Source: Lactobacillus sp. CBA3605
GTDB taxonomy: Bacteria > Bacillota > Bacilli > Lactobacillales > Lactobacillaceae
Assembly (NCBI RefSeq): GCF_002970915.1
Contig: NZ_CP027190.1
Location: forward strand, 744,001-808,000
Direction of reading: 5' to 3'
DNA: 64,000 nt
Shown here: positions 1-8,116 of the stretch, in pieces
Position numbering within the stretch: position 1 is the stretch's first letter
How the letters are laid out: each line of letters starts with the position of its first letter
Program-made: the position numbers and the translations under genes
Notes under the pieces: generated by a model
Told to the model about the DNA's origin: nothing
The model's input: the letters and a program-made list of their open reading frames with translations, nothing else
The model's database searches: none

Positions 1-123
1 GGCACCGTTCTCACCTAATAAACCGACGATTTTGCCGGCCTGAATCGTTAAGTTAACCGTTGATAGAATTGTTTTACGATTATGACGATAATTTAAATCT
101 TTAACTGCTAATACATTACTCAT
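1..123 (-). CDS. ABC transporter ATP-binding protein (N-terminal fragment)
   Basis: Only the first 41 codons lie in the window; the gene continues past position 1. The frame opens with MSNVLAVKDLNY and ends in GLLGENGA, which is the beginning of a Walker A motif (GxxGxGKS/T), so this is the nucleotide-binding subunit of an ABC transporter. Its ATG overlaps the end of the GntR gene by 8 bases, so translation is probably coupled. A small YtrA-type GntR regulator followed by an ABC ATPase is a common Firmicutes arrangement, usually for an exporter of peptides or cell-envelope antibiotics; that substrate is inferred from context only. Confidence 0.85.
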   Translation of the reverse strand, partial: MSNVLAVKDLNYRHNRKTILSTVNLTIQAGKIVGLLGENGA

Positions 124-490
124 GTTGTGCCCCTCTCTGCTCAATATACCGTTGTAAACTAGCCATAATTTCTGAATCATCTAAATTTAGCGCATGGAGT
201 TGTTCATAAACAGTCGCCAACTGGGCCATGACTAACTGCTCTTTTAATTGAGCAATTCGTGCGGTATCCGTCGTAACAAAGTTACCTTTTCCCCGTTGCG
301 ACGTCAAGGTACCCTCCGCAATCATCTCACTCAAAGCCCGTTGCACCGTGTTCACATTAACCGTCAAATCCACAGCTAACTGCCGTACTGCCGGTAACTG
401 GTCACCTGGTTTTAGTTGATTCATCATTATTTCATGGTAAATATGCGTTTTAATCTGTTTATAAATTGGGATCTTGTCGTCAAATTGCAC
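116..490 (-). CDS. GntR family transcriptional regulator, YtrA subfamily
   Basis: 124 residues. Residues about 8-75 form the GntR winged helix (PIYKQIKTHIYHEIM, then QLPAVRQLAVDLTVNVNTVQRAL, then the wing ending RGKGNFV). The short C-terminal tail of about 45 residues is typical of the YtrA subfamily, which lacks a large effector domain. The start is GTG with the Shine-Dalgarno GGGAGG nine bases upstream. It is first in an operon with an ABC ATPase that it overlaps. A perfect inverted repeat sits just downstream of its -10 box, so it probably represses its own operon until an envelope-active compound appears (known for YtrA of Bacillus; inference here). Confidence 0.9.
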   Translation of the reverse strand: MQFDDKIPIYKQIKTHIYHEIMMNQLKPGDQLPAVRQLAVDLTVNVNTVQRALSEMIAEGTLTSQRGKGNFVTTDTARIAQLKEQLVMAQLATVYEQLHALNLDDSEIMASLQRYIEQRGAQHE

Positions 491-506
491 TTTGTAACGC
501 CTCCCT

Positions 507-556
507 AGTGTTCTATTTGTCTAGAACACTATAACACAACTATTTTTAAACCACAA
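507..556 (-). promoter_or_regulatory. Promoter and palindromic operator of the GntR-ABC operon
   Basis: On the minus strand the -35 TTGTGG (551-556) is followed by a 17-bp spacer and the -10 TATAGT (528-533). A perfect inverted repeat, AGTGTTCTA / TAGAACACT (507-515 and 522-530, 6-bp centre), overlaps the -10 and the start of transcription. Its size and place fit autorepression by the YtrA-like regulator. Confidence 0.7.
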
Positions 557-565
557 GTTGACACT

Positions 566-611
566 AAAATGATCCGCTTGTAGGGTTAAACCATTACAAG
601 CGGATCATTTT
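566..611 (-). terminator. Terminator after gdh
   Basis: Perfect 17-bp inverted repeat (566-582 with 595-611) with A/T ends and a 12-base loop, 21 bases past the gdh stop and ahead of the GntR promoter. Confidence 0.75.
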
Positions 612-632
612 AAGGTGTCCTTTAATCTAAAT

Positions 633-1418
633 CTAACCTTGACCATCCTTGAAAGCAGGATATAGCGTCATCCCACCATCAATAAATAGCGTTGTTCCAG
701 TCACATAGCTCGACTCCGATGATGCTAACCAAGCTGCCCCAGCGGCGACTTCGGCGGGAGTGCCAATCCGATTCATTGGCACCATCGAAACTGTTTGGTC
801 ATATTGCGCTTGATCCGCAAACTTTTTCGCATTAATCGGTGTATTAATGGCGCCCGGACCAATGGCGTTCACGCGAATCCCATCTTTCGCATATTCCATC
901 GCAATTGTTTTCGTAAATAGCTTAACGCTGCCCTTAGCCGCTGCGTAACTAGCAAAGGTCGGCCACGGAATCTGTTCATGAACCGAAGACATATTAATAA
1001 TAGTCCCCTTAACATGATTAGCTTTGAAATACTTCAACGCCATTCGTGCGCCCAAAAAGACCCCCGTTTGGTCAACTGCGGTCACTTTATTCCAATCCGC
1101 TAAGGATAATTCATGGGTTGCCGCCTTAATTTCCATCCCGGCATTATTCACCCAAATATCGAGTTTGCCAAAATGATCCAGTGCCGTTTGACACAACTTT
1201 TCAGCGCCGGCTTCCGTACTGATATCGGCTTGGACAATTTCAGCTTGACCGCCACTTTTAACCACAGCGGCAGCGGCAGTTTCGGCGCCAGCCCGATCAC
1301 GATGATAATTAATGACCACATTCATCTTTTCAGCACCAAACCGTTCTGCAATCGCATTCCCGATTCCTTTGGAACCACCTGTAACGACGGCAACCTTACC
1401 TTTTAAATCTTGATACAT
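633..1418 (-). CDS. gdh: Glucose 1-dehydrogenase (SDR family)
   Basis: 261 residues, the same length as Bacillus glucose dehydrogenase and closely similar along its whole length by memory (start MYQDLKGKVAVVTGG, motif INMSSVHEQIPWP, end GGMTLYPAF). The NAD(P)-binding TGGSKGIG lies at residues 14-21, NNAG near 91, and the catalytic Ser-Tyr-Lys in MSSVHE and YAAAK. It should oxidise free beta-D-glucose to gluconolactone with NAD(P)+. Shine-Dalgarno GGAGGG precedes the ATG. It lies 16 bases after glcU in one operon, the same pairing as Bacillus glcU-gdh, so uptake of unphosphorylated glucose and its oxidation are probably linked. Confidence 0.9.
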   Translation of the reverse strand: MYQDLKGKVAVVTGGSKGIGNAIAERFGAEKMNVVINYHRDRAGAETAAAAVVKSGGQAEIVQADISTEAGAEKLCQTALDHFGKLDIWVNNAGMEIKAATHELSLADWNKVTAVDQTGVFLGARMALKYFKANHVKGTIINMSSVHEQIPWPTFASYAAAKGSVKLFTKTIAMEYAKDGIRVNAIGPGAINTPINAKKFADQAQYDQTVSMVPMNRIGTPAEVAAGAAWLASSESSYVTGTTLFIDGGMTLYPAFKDGQG

Positions 1419-1434
1419 CTTAGCATCCCTCCAT

Positions 1435-2289
1435 TTATTTGATTACGGTCGTTAGTACCGCACCAACCACAATCAAGCCTAAACCTAACAACGTTAGCAC
1501 TAAGGCCCGACCATGGCGAGCCTCATGTAAAAACAATAACCCACCGAGTGTCGAAATAACCACAGACAATTGTGAAACAACAAAGGCAATATTTACCCCA
1601 TTTAGGCTAACTGAATAGATATAAGCAATCGCCCCAATTGAGAAAAACACCCCAGCAATCATCGTTTGCCAACTAGCTGGTTCCTTAATCACTCTAAAAT
1701 CATGTGTCACTAGCAAATAAATCAGCACAGCCAAGACCATGCCCACGGCTTCTGGTAAAAATAACGCAATCCCAGATGTGCTGGCAACCTTGGGAATGGC
1801 ACTGTACACCCAATACCCAATTGTCGTGAACACCAAGGTCACCAAAGCTTGATGGCTACGCCCCGTTGTTTGCGTCGGCTGATGCACCGACGTTAATACA
1901 ATTCCGAGCACGAGTAACAAAATACCAATGAATCCCAGTAACTTAGCAGCTGCACTATGCCATTCACCAAAAATAATAACGCCAATCAAAGTCGTCCCAA
2001 TTAATTGCAGCCCCGTTGAAAGTGGCATTGTCCGGGCGACCCCGATTGCTTGATAGGCATTATATTGACCAACTTGGCCTAGGACCCAGAAAGCACCAGC
2101 AACCATTCCTAACATAAAATCAGTCGTGGTGACTGCCGGCCGAATCACCAGCACAGTCAATAGGCCAACTAACAAGGCTCCCACCGCAGTCCCAAAGATT
2201 TGATTACGCGGATTACTTTTAATCCGTGAAACTGCCAATGGTAAGGCTCCCCAGGCGATTGCGGGAACCAAAGTTAGGATTAATTTCAT
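1435..2289 (-). CDS. glcU: Glucose uptake permease GlcU, GRP/DMT transporter
   Basis: 284 residues, almost entirely hydrophobic, with about ten membrane helices in two five-helix halves, as in the glucose/ribose porter family of the DMT superfamily. The family imports glucose with protons and without phosphorylation, unlike the PTS. Recognition rests on the topology, length, the segment MPLSTGLQLIGTTLIGVIIFGEW and the adjoining gdh. Promoter TTGTTT-16-TATATT lies about 55 bases upstream, and AAGGAA serves as ribosome binding site. It is the first gene of the two-gene operon. A related RbsU-like sugar porter would be the main alternative. Confidence 0.85.
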   Translation of the reverse strand: MKLILTLVPAIAWGALPLAVSRIKSNPRNQIFGTAVGALLVGLLTVLVIRPAVTTTDFMLGMVAGAFWVLGQVGQYNAYQAIGVARTMPLSTGLQLIGTTLIGVIIFGEWHSAAAKLLGFIGILLLVLGIVLTSVHQPTQTTGRSHQALVTLVFTTIGYWVYSAIPKVASTSGIALFLPEAVGMVLAVLIYLLVTHDFRVIKEPASWQTMIAGVFFSIGAIAYIYSVSLNGVNIAFVVSQLSVVISTLGGLLFLHEARHGRALVLTLLGLGLIVVGAVLTTVIK

Positions 2290-2342
2290 TTAACTTGGCT
2301 TCCTTCCATCTTTTTTTCATGCAATACCTTTTGCACAAGTTA

Positions 2343-2370
2343 AATATAACCGATGCGACTACTCAAACAA
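2343..2370 (-). promoter_or_regulatory. Promoter of glcU-gdh
   Basis: -35 TTGTTT (2365-2370), 16-bp spacer, -10 TATATT (2343-2348) on the minus strand. Confidence 0.5.
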
Positions 2371-2422
2371 CAGCTAAAACCACTTACATTTTTACAACCG
2401 TAATTAGTTGAATCTCCACACA

Positions 2423-2457
2423 AAAAATGCCTAGTCCCTAATAAACGTGGACTAGGC
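2423..2457 (-). terminator. Terminator of the membrane-anchored hydrolase gene
   Basis: Nine-bp perfect stem GCCTAGTCC / GGACTAGGC (2429-2437, 2449-2457) followed on the minus strand by a T-run (A-run 2423-2428). Confidence 0.85.
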
Positions 2458-2544
2458 CGTAAATAACTACCAATTAATTTTAACTGATACCAGTAAACAA
2501 ACTAGGCTTACTTTTCACCCTCAACGACAGTGCCACAATCACCT

Positions 2545-3480
2545 TTACTGCACATATTGTGCTAAAAAGGTAGCAACTTGCTGCTTATACGCCGCATAAT
2601 CTTGCGTAATCGCCGTCGTATGACCGGCCCCTTTGACCAACCATAACTTTTTAGGGTGGTGAGCTTGTTGATACAACGTTTTTCCCATTTTAGTCGGGAC
2701 AAAATCATCTTTAGTGCCACTAATAATCATGATGGGTAACCGATTTTTTTTGATTTGTTTAACCGCATCCGCCTCACCAAATGTATACCCCGCACGTAGT
2801 TTTGTAATCGCACTCGTCACATCGACTAACGGAAAGGCAGGTAAATGATACAACTGCCCGGCTTGATAACTAATAATTGCTTTGGCACTTGTAAATGGGC
2901 TGTCCACCACATAGGCCTTAATTTCAGGAATCTGAGCTTCGCCACTCGCCATGGTCATCCCTGCAGCACCCATACTAATCCCACTCATTACAATTTGGGT
3001 GGTTGCAGTTCGCTTAACCACAGCCTGCGCCCACTGCAAATCGTCTTTACGTTCCAGCCAGCCATAACCGACCGCTTGCCCTTGGCTAGCACCGGCTGCC
3101 CGAGAGTCCGGGATCAACACGTTATACCCAAGTTCATGATACATGCCAGCCCAAGCGCCCATCAAAGCTTTATTACCGGCAAAACCATGGGCTAACACAA
3201 CCGTTTTCTTTGACTGATTCTTCGGTAAATACCAAGCAACCAATTTTAAGTGATCCTTAGACGTCATCGTCCAAGTTTGCTTCTTAGCAGTTAAATACCA
3301 CTTTTTTTCACGATACACCGCACTCTTTTTTGATAGTTTCGTACTCTGGGTCACAAACGCTTTATCGCCCCGCGCAATCGCGACTTGATAGAAGTACGTT
3401 CCCGCTCCAATCAAAGCCCCCGCTAACAAAACAACGATGACCCCGACTGTAATTAACCACTTTTTCATCCATTCCGCCAA
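2545..3480 (-). CDS. Membrane-anchored alpha/beta hydrolase
   Basis: 311 residues. Residues about 7-29 are a single hydrophobic segment behind Met-Ala-Glu-Trp-Met-Lys-Lys, so the enzyme is probably an anchored extracellular protein. The rest is an alpha/beta hydrolase like Bacillus YqkD: oxyanion-loop HGFAGNK near residue 97, nucleophile elbow GISMG with Ser near 170, acid in GTKDDFVP near 256 and histidine in GAGHTT near 284. Substrate unknown; S33-type peptidase or esterase activity is possible. It is monocistronic, with its own terminator, and is divergent from the M3 peptidase gene. Confidence 0.8.
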   Translation of the reverse strand: MAEWMKKWLITVGVIVVLLAGALIGAGTYFYQVAIARGDKAFVTQSTKLSKKSAVYREKKWYLTAKKQTWTMTSKDHLKLVAWYLPKNQSKKTVVLAHGFAGNKALMGAWAGMYHELGYNVLIPDSRAAGASQGQAVGYGWLERKDDLQWAQAVVKRTATTQIVMSGISMGAAGMTMASGEAQIPEIKAYVVDSPFTSAKAIISYQAGQLYHLPAFPLVDVTSAITKLRAGYTFGEADAVKQIKKNRLPIMIISGTKDDFVPTKMGKTLYQQAHHPKKLWLVKGAGHTTAITQDYAAYKQQVATFLAQYVQ

Positions 3481-3570
3481 CCTTACTTAAATATTGGGTG
3501 AATTTTCGCCACTACCACCATCATAACGTTTATAATTAAAGATAACTAGACTATATTTGGAGGGTATGTG

Positions 3571-5373
3571 ATGCACTATTCAAAAACTTGGGACCTCGAT
3601 CGGATTTTTCCCGGTGGCATTGATTCACCAGCTTTAACCACTAAGTTAGCCACCATTAAACAGCAACTCCCAACGACACAAACGGCTTTAACGAACTGGC
3701 GAATCGACGCTGATACCCCCGCTTATGATTGGTTTCAACAATTAGTCAGTGACTTGCAAACCATTCAAGCTGGCATCGCGCAAAGCCAAGTCTTCGTTGT
3801 GGCAATCCAGTCGGCGGATGCTAGTGATACTAAGGCGGGCACGCGGCTTAACCAACTGTATCAATTAGATAATCAATTCGAAAATTTAATGACGCAATTC
3901 AAAAAGCGGTTAGTACAACTATCGACGACGACCTTTAATCAACTATTGGCCCAGCCAGAATTACAACCATTAGCCTTTAATTTAACAGAATTTCGCCAAC
4001 AAGGCTTGGCTTTACTGGACGACCGAACTGAGGCTTTGATTAATAATCTTGCCATTGACGGCTTTCAGGGTTGGAGTGATCATTACGACACCTTAGTGAG
4101 CCAGCTTAAAATCAAGTATACCGACGAACACGGTCAGCAGCAGACGTTATCAGCCGGTCAAGCTCAAAACAAATTAGCCGCCGCCATGCCAAATGCGCAA
4201 CGCACGGCATTAATGGCTAGCTGGGAACAAGCTTGGCAATCACAAGCAGCGCCCTTTGCAGATACACTCAATCATCTGGCCGGCTTTCGCTTACAGAACT
4301 ACCAAGCGCATGGGACTACCGATTTTTTGCGTAAACCATTAGCGCTTAATCGGATGAGTCGTGCAACCTTGGACACCATGTATCAGGTGGTCGCTGACAA
4401 CCAATCATTATTACTAAATTATTTAAATCGCAAAATTGCCCTCATGGGTAAAACCCAACTTGATTGGCAAGACGTCGAAGCACCCTTAACGCTGGGGCAC
4501 GCTACCAACAGTCAAACTTACGATCAGGCGGCAGCTTTTGTCACCGCCAACTTTCAAAAGTTCAGTCCTAAAATGGCTAAATTAGCCCAGCATGCCTTTG
4601 AAAATCGCTGGATTGAAGCCGAAAATCGCCCGAATAAACGGCCCGGTGGTTACATGGATAACCTGCCTGAAACCCAAGAATCGCGAATTTTTATGACTTT
4701 CACTGGGTCACCCAATGATACCGCCACCTTAGCCCACGAACTGGGCCATGCCTTTCATGCTGACGTCATCAAGGACTTACCCCTTTGGCGGCAAGACTAT
4801 GCCATGAATGTGGCCGAGACTGCTTCAACTTTTGCGGAACTAATTGTTGCGGATGCCAGTGTCAAAGCAGCCACGGATCCCAAAACCAAGCTGAATCTAT
4901 TGGATGCCAAAATGCAAAATCCGTTAGCCATGTTCTTAGATATTCGGGCTCGTTATTTATTCGAGACCAGCTTCTATCAGGCCCGGCAACAGCATATTGT
5001 GACGCCTGATGAACTATCCAGCTTAATGCTAGCCGCTCAAAAAGAAGCTTACGGTCAGGCCTTAACAACTTACCATCCTACTTTTTGGGCTAGTAAATTG
5101 CATTTCTACATTGCAGATGTGCCCTTTTATAATTTTCCGTATACTTTTGGCTATCTATTCAGTCTGGGGATTTATGCGCAAGCCCAAACGAGTGACCACT
5201 TCGAAGACCGCTATATCGCACTTTTGCGCGATACTGCGGCCATGTCGACGGAAGCTTTAGCCAAAAAACACCTCGATGTTGATCTCACTAAGCCAGATTT
5301 CTGGCAAGCCGGCGTCGCTTTAATCAAACAAGATATTGATGAATTTATGACGCTTTCGGAACCCCTACTATAA
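3571..5373 (+). CDS. M3 family oligoendopeptidase (PepF-like)
   Basis: 600 residues, the usual length for the family. The zinc site HELGH (HEXXH) is near residue 389, in the larger motif LAHELGHAFHAD, and the third ligand follows in NVAETASTFAE about 25 residues on. It should cut oligopeptides of roughly 5-20 residues in the cytoplasm, completing peptide use. The longest frame opens with GTG at 3568, but the ATG at 3571 is better spaced from the ribosome binding site GGAGGG (3559-3564). A -10 like TATAAT is at 3531-3536 without a clear -35. The next two genes follow closely and may be co-transcribed. Confidence 0.9.
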   Translation: MHYSKTWDLDRIFPGGIDSPALTTKLATIKQQLPTTQTALTNWRIDADTPAYDWFQQLVSDLQTIQAGIAQSQVFVVAIQSADASDTKAGTRLNQLYQLDNQFENLMTQFKKRLVQLSTTTFNQLLAQPELQPLAFNLTEFRQQGLALLDDRTEALINNLAIDGFQGWSDHYDTLVSQLKIKYTDEHGQQQTLSAGQAQNKLAAAMPNAQRTALMASWEQAWQSQAAPFADTLNHLAGFRLQNYQAHGTTDFLRKPLALNRMSRATLDTMYQVVADNQSLLLNYLNRKIALMGKTQLDWQDVEAPLTLGHATNSQTYDQAAAFVTANFQKFSPKMAKLAQHAFENRWIEAENRPNKRPGGYMDNLPETQESRIFMTFTGSPNDTATLAHELGHAFHADVIKDLPLWRQDYAMNVAETASTFAELIVADASVKAATDPKTKLNLLDAKMQNPLAMFLDIRARYLFETSFYQARQQHIVTPDELSSLMLAAQKEAYGQALTTYHPTFWASKLHFYIADVPFYNFPYTFGYLFSLGIYAQAQTSDHFEDRYIALLRDTAAMSTEALAKKHLDVDLTKPDFWQAGVALIKQDIDEFMTLSEPLL

Positions 5374-5391
5374 CGAAATGGAAGTGACAAC

Positions 5392-5808
5392 ATGTTTCCA
5401 GAACGCTTAAGAGCTTTACGTCGTGGTCAAAAAATGACCCTCGGTGAACTTGCCACAGCCTTAAATAACTTAGCTGATGCTGATTTAACTAATCGCCAAA
5501 ACACCGCGGCCCAAATTGGAAATTGGGAACGCAACTTACGGACCCCTTCTTATTTAGAAGTCCGTAAACTAGCTGAATTTTTCAACGTCACAACCGATTA
5601 TTTATCGGGACGGGCTGACCAAGAAGAATATGATTTGGGCCGGATTTTCTTATCTGGCAAGCCGCTCACCTTTAATCAAGAACATCTTTCCAGCGAAGAT
5701 CGCTACGAATTATTTCAATTGATGAATGGCTATCTACATGGTCGCCAACAACGGTTAACGCCCGATGCCGCTGGTCAAGAAGAACTTGATTTACACTTTG
5801 ACAATTAG
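5392..5808 (+). CDS. XRE family DNA-binding protein
   Basis: 138 residues. Residues 1-68 are a Cro/C1-type helix-turn-helix (RLRALRRGQKMTLGELATAL, then AAQIGNWERNLRTPSYLEVRKLAEFF and TTDYLSGR). The remaining 70 residues are acidic and match no effector domain I recognise. It starts 19 bases after the peptidase gene and 9 bases ahead of the methyltransferase-like gene, so the latter two are probably one unit. Regulatory target unknown. Confidence 0.8.
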   Translation: MFPERLRALRRGQKMTLGELATALNNLADADLTNRQNTAAQIGNWERNLRTPSYLEVRKLAEFFNVTTDYLSGRADQEEYDLGRIFLSGKPLTFNQEHLSSEDRYELFQLMNGYLHGRQQRLTPDAAGQEELDLHFDN

Positions 5809-5817
5809 GAGTACGCA

Positions 5818-6672
5818 ATGAATCCGAAAAAATTAAAGCAACTAAAGAAACGGGCCAAAAAACAGCCAACCACTAAGCCGTATATTGCGCAACTTACCCA
5901 CTATCGTGAGCTGTTCCAAGACGATCCTCAAGTGTTAGTGCTCATTAATAACGCCTTGGAAAGTGATCGGTTACTAGCCGCCGGGTTACCACCTCAACAA
6001 TTACCGGTACTACAACTGCCTGATGACTTTCAAGATCAATTGTTCCAACGACTGAATACCCAATATGCCATGGGCGATCCAGCCGGTGATGCTGCTTGGA
6101 ATCAGCTTTCGGCCGCATTACCAAAAGTTGACCAACTCCTCCGTGACTTCCGGGATTATATCGAAGCGCAGTATGGCATGTGGGCCTATATCAGTGCGCC
6201 CTTCTTAAAAGACTTGGCCGATTTTGTTGGTGAGGCTCCCGTTCTAGAGGTCATGGCCGGTAATGGCTACATCTCAAAAGGCCTCAAACGATTACATTCC
6301 AATCAGACGATCATCACCACTGACTCGAAAGCTTGGACAAAAGAAACCGACAATCAGACTGGCCGCCAACCGGTCACTGCTATTGAAACGTTAGATGCGG
6401 TCGCCGCGTTTAAGCGCTACGCTGCAGACATCGACTACGTTATCATGGCATGGTCACCGGATAAGCTCACCTTAGATTGGGACTTGTTGCAAGCCATTCG
6501 TGCCAGCGAGACGCCGGTACCTTTAATTTGTATCGGTGAAAAGTATGGGGCCACCGGTTCCAAGCAGTTCTGGGATCACGCCCATTATCGTGATGATGAC
6601 GCAGTTACCCAATTAAATACGCATTATCGTCCCTTTGATTTAATTCACGATCAAGTCTATGTCATTTCATAG
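5818..6672 (+). CDS. SAM-dependent methyltransferase-like protein
   Basis: 284 residues. After a basic start (KKLKQLKKRAKKQP) and a helical region, residues about 140-190 contain VLEVMAGNGYISKGL, which resembles motif I (E/DxGxGxG) of class I S-adenosylmethionine methyltransferases, followed by an acidic strand end, TTDSKAW. The later strands VIMAWSPDK and PLICIGEKYGA fit a Rossmann core, but no clear catalytic NPPY-like motif is visible. The substrate is unknown and the methyltransferase call rests on motif I alone. Good Shine-Dalgarno AGGAG. It closes the run starting with the M3 peptidase. Confidence 0.6.
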   Translation: MNPKKLKQLKKRAKKQPTTKPYIAQLTHYRELFQDDPQVLVLINNALESDRLLAAGLPPQQLPVLQLPDDFQDQLFQRLNTQYAMGDPAGDAAWNQLSAALPKVDQLLRDFRDYIEAQYGMWAYISAPFLKDLADFVGEAPVLEVMAGNGYISKGLKRLHSNQTIITTDSKAWTKETDNQTGRQPVTAIETLDAVAAFKRYAADIDYVIMAWSPDKLTLDWDLLQAIRASETPVPLICIGEKYGATGSKQFWDHAHYRDDDAVTQLNTHYRPFDLIHDQVYVIS

Positions 6673-6700
6673 GGGACACGGCTAGCACCCTTGATGACAA

Positions 6701-6751
6701 AAAAAACAATCGCGACAAGAATTTTGTGAATTCTTGTTGCGATTGTTTTTT
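6701..6751. terminator. Bidirectional terminator between convergent genes
   Basis: 23-base arms (6701-6723, 6729-6751) with one G-T wobble, loop TTGTG, A-run on the left and T-run on the right. Its core is almost identical to the terminator at 14324-14371. Confidence 0.9.
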
Positions 6752-6788
6752 TCTAAATCTCAATTAAAGTTATCCACTGGGGATAACT

Positions 6789-7574
6789 TTACGCCAAAAT
6801 TGCAGTTTTTAAAAAATCGACTGCCGCCGCATGCATTTTATGTGGGACGTGATGCCCACCGCCTTCAGCCGTTTTAAAAACGGTTTGGGCTAAGGCTGGC
6901 GTATCCGCAAACTTTTGCTTAAAATCAGCAACATATTGGTATGGGACCATCGTATCTGCCGTACCATTAAAGAAAAACATTGGCCGCCCAGCTAACCGGT
7001 CCGCATGTTGTGACAAGTCAAATTGACCAAGCTGGTCGTAAGTGGTCTGCAACCAAGCGTTCGGTAACTTAGCTTGGATGGCCGCCGGTAATTGTGCAAC
7101 CTGCGCCTTAGCAAAAGCAGTCGGGGCTGGTGCACCAATTAATGAGGCCCCCGCAACGACAGCTGGTTGGGTCGCCATAATTGCGGCCGCCGTAATGCCA
7201 CCCATCGATGTCCCCATTACTCCCAGCTGGTCAGGATCACTAATACCTTGCGCCACTAGTGCCGCAACTAACCGTGGAAATTCAGCAACCGAATGCCCCA
7301 CAATTTCCCAGAAATGTTCAGGATGTGAATCCAAATCAACTTCAGTCGCCCGACTGCCGTGTAAATAAGCGGTGGGTAAAATCACACGAAAACCAGCCTG
7401 AACTAATTGATAACTTGCAACTAATTCAGCTGACGTGGGGGTTGTCCAACCATGATAATCAATAATAGTCGGTTGTTTGGTCTGGGCCTGGCTCGCCGCA
7501 AACACATGTAATACAGGTAATTCATCCAGCTTCGTCGTCCGGACAATTACATCTTCAAAGACAGTCGTTGTCAT
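6789..7574 (-). CDS. Alpha/beta hydrolase, YitV-like
   Basis: 261 residues from the ATG at 7574, preceded by GGTGAT; the longer frame begins at 7586. No signal peptide, so cytoplasmic. The hydrolase core shows IIDYHGW (oxyanion loop), nucleophile elbow GTSMGG with Ser near residue 122, acid in FFNGTADTMVP and a His-rich end GGGHHVPH. It resembles Bacillus YitV and related esterases or peptidases of the dienelactone hydrolase/prolyl-oligopeptidase clan. Natural substrate unknown. It is unrelated in architecture to the anchored hydrolase at 2545-3480. Confidence 0.8.
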   Translation of the reverse strand: MTTTVFEDVIVRTTKLDELPVLHVFAASQAQTKQPTIIDYHGWTTPTSAELVASYQLVQAGFRVILPTAYLHGSRATEVDLDSHPEHFWEIVGHSVAEFPRLVAALVAQGISDPDQLGVMGTSMGGITAAAIMATQPAVVAGASLIGAPAPTAFAKAQVAQLPAAIQAKLPNAWLQTTYDQLGQFDLSQHADRLAGRPMFFFNGTADTMVPYQYVADFKQKFADTPALAQTVFKTAEGGGHHVPHKMHAAAVDFLKTAILA

Positions 7575-7671
7575 TATTATCACCATTTCTCGAATTAATA
7601 AGTTTTAGTTTAGCAGAGAATTATCCACAAACCAATCAATAAGGCCCTCACAACACCTTCAAACCAAACAC

Positions 7672-7708
7672 AAAAAAACGCTAACTCTGGAGTTATCCAC
7701 AGTTAACG
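7672..7708 (-). terminator. Terminator of the thioredoxin-like gene
   Basis: Minus-strand hairpin CGTTAACT...AGTTAGCG with a TGG/CCA top stem and one G-G mismatch, then seven T (A-run 7672-7678). Confidence 0.7.
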
Positions 7709-7719
7709 TTAGTTGCAGC

Positions 7720-8040
7720 TTATTTTTCTAAAGTATCTAAGAAATCTTCAACTTGTTTTTGTGTTTTGCGGAACTTATCCACATAACGACCCGTTTCTTC
7801 ACCGTCTTCAATCCCGACGAAGCTTGGAATCCCCATAACGCCCATTTCTTGCGCAATCTCAATATTGGCATCTCGATCAACCGTAATCCAATCATATTGA
7901 TCATATTTAGCTTCGATTTGGGGCATGACAGGCTTAATAAAAGCACAATCAGGGCACCAATCCGCCGTAAAGAATAACATATGCTTGCCAGTTTTGATGC
8001 GTTCCCGAATTTCTTCATCACTTAAAGTTGCTGTTGCCAT
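7720..8040 (-). CDS. Thioredoxin-like protein (WCPDC)
   Basis: 106 residues with a single thioredoxin fold. The active site is W28-C29-P-D-C32 and the cis-proline loop is GIPS near residue 75. The CPDC centre differs from the classical CGPC, so its redox potential and partner probably differ from those of housekeeping thioredoxin. Cytoplasmic, no signal peptide. GGAGGC acts as ribosome binding site nine bases before the ATG. It has its own terminator and appears monocistronic. In lactobacilli similar genes are annotated as thioredoxin family; the physiological target is not known. Confidence 0.85.
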   Translation of the reverse strand: MATATLSDEEIRERIKTGKHMLFFTADWCPDCAFIKPVMPQIEAKYDQYDWITVDRDANIEIAQEMGVMGIPSFVGIEDGEETGRYVDKFRKTQKQVEDFLDTLEK

Positions 8041-8116
8041 CTGAATGCCTCCAAATATATATTTATTTCAATAAGTTAAGTTTACCACGTACAAAAAGTA
8101 AGTAAAGTCTTTTATC

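Noticed and set aside
7621..7701. Two TTATCCACA sequences, exact DnaA boxes, at 7621-7629 and 7693-7701
   Set aside because: Only two copies, one inside a terminator hairpin, no AT-rich unwinding element and no dnaA/dnaN nearby; not an origin.
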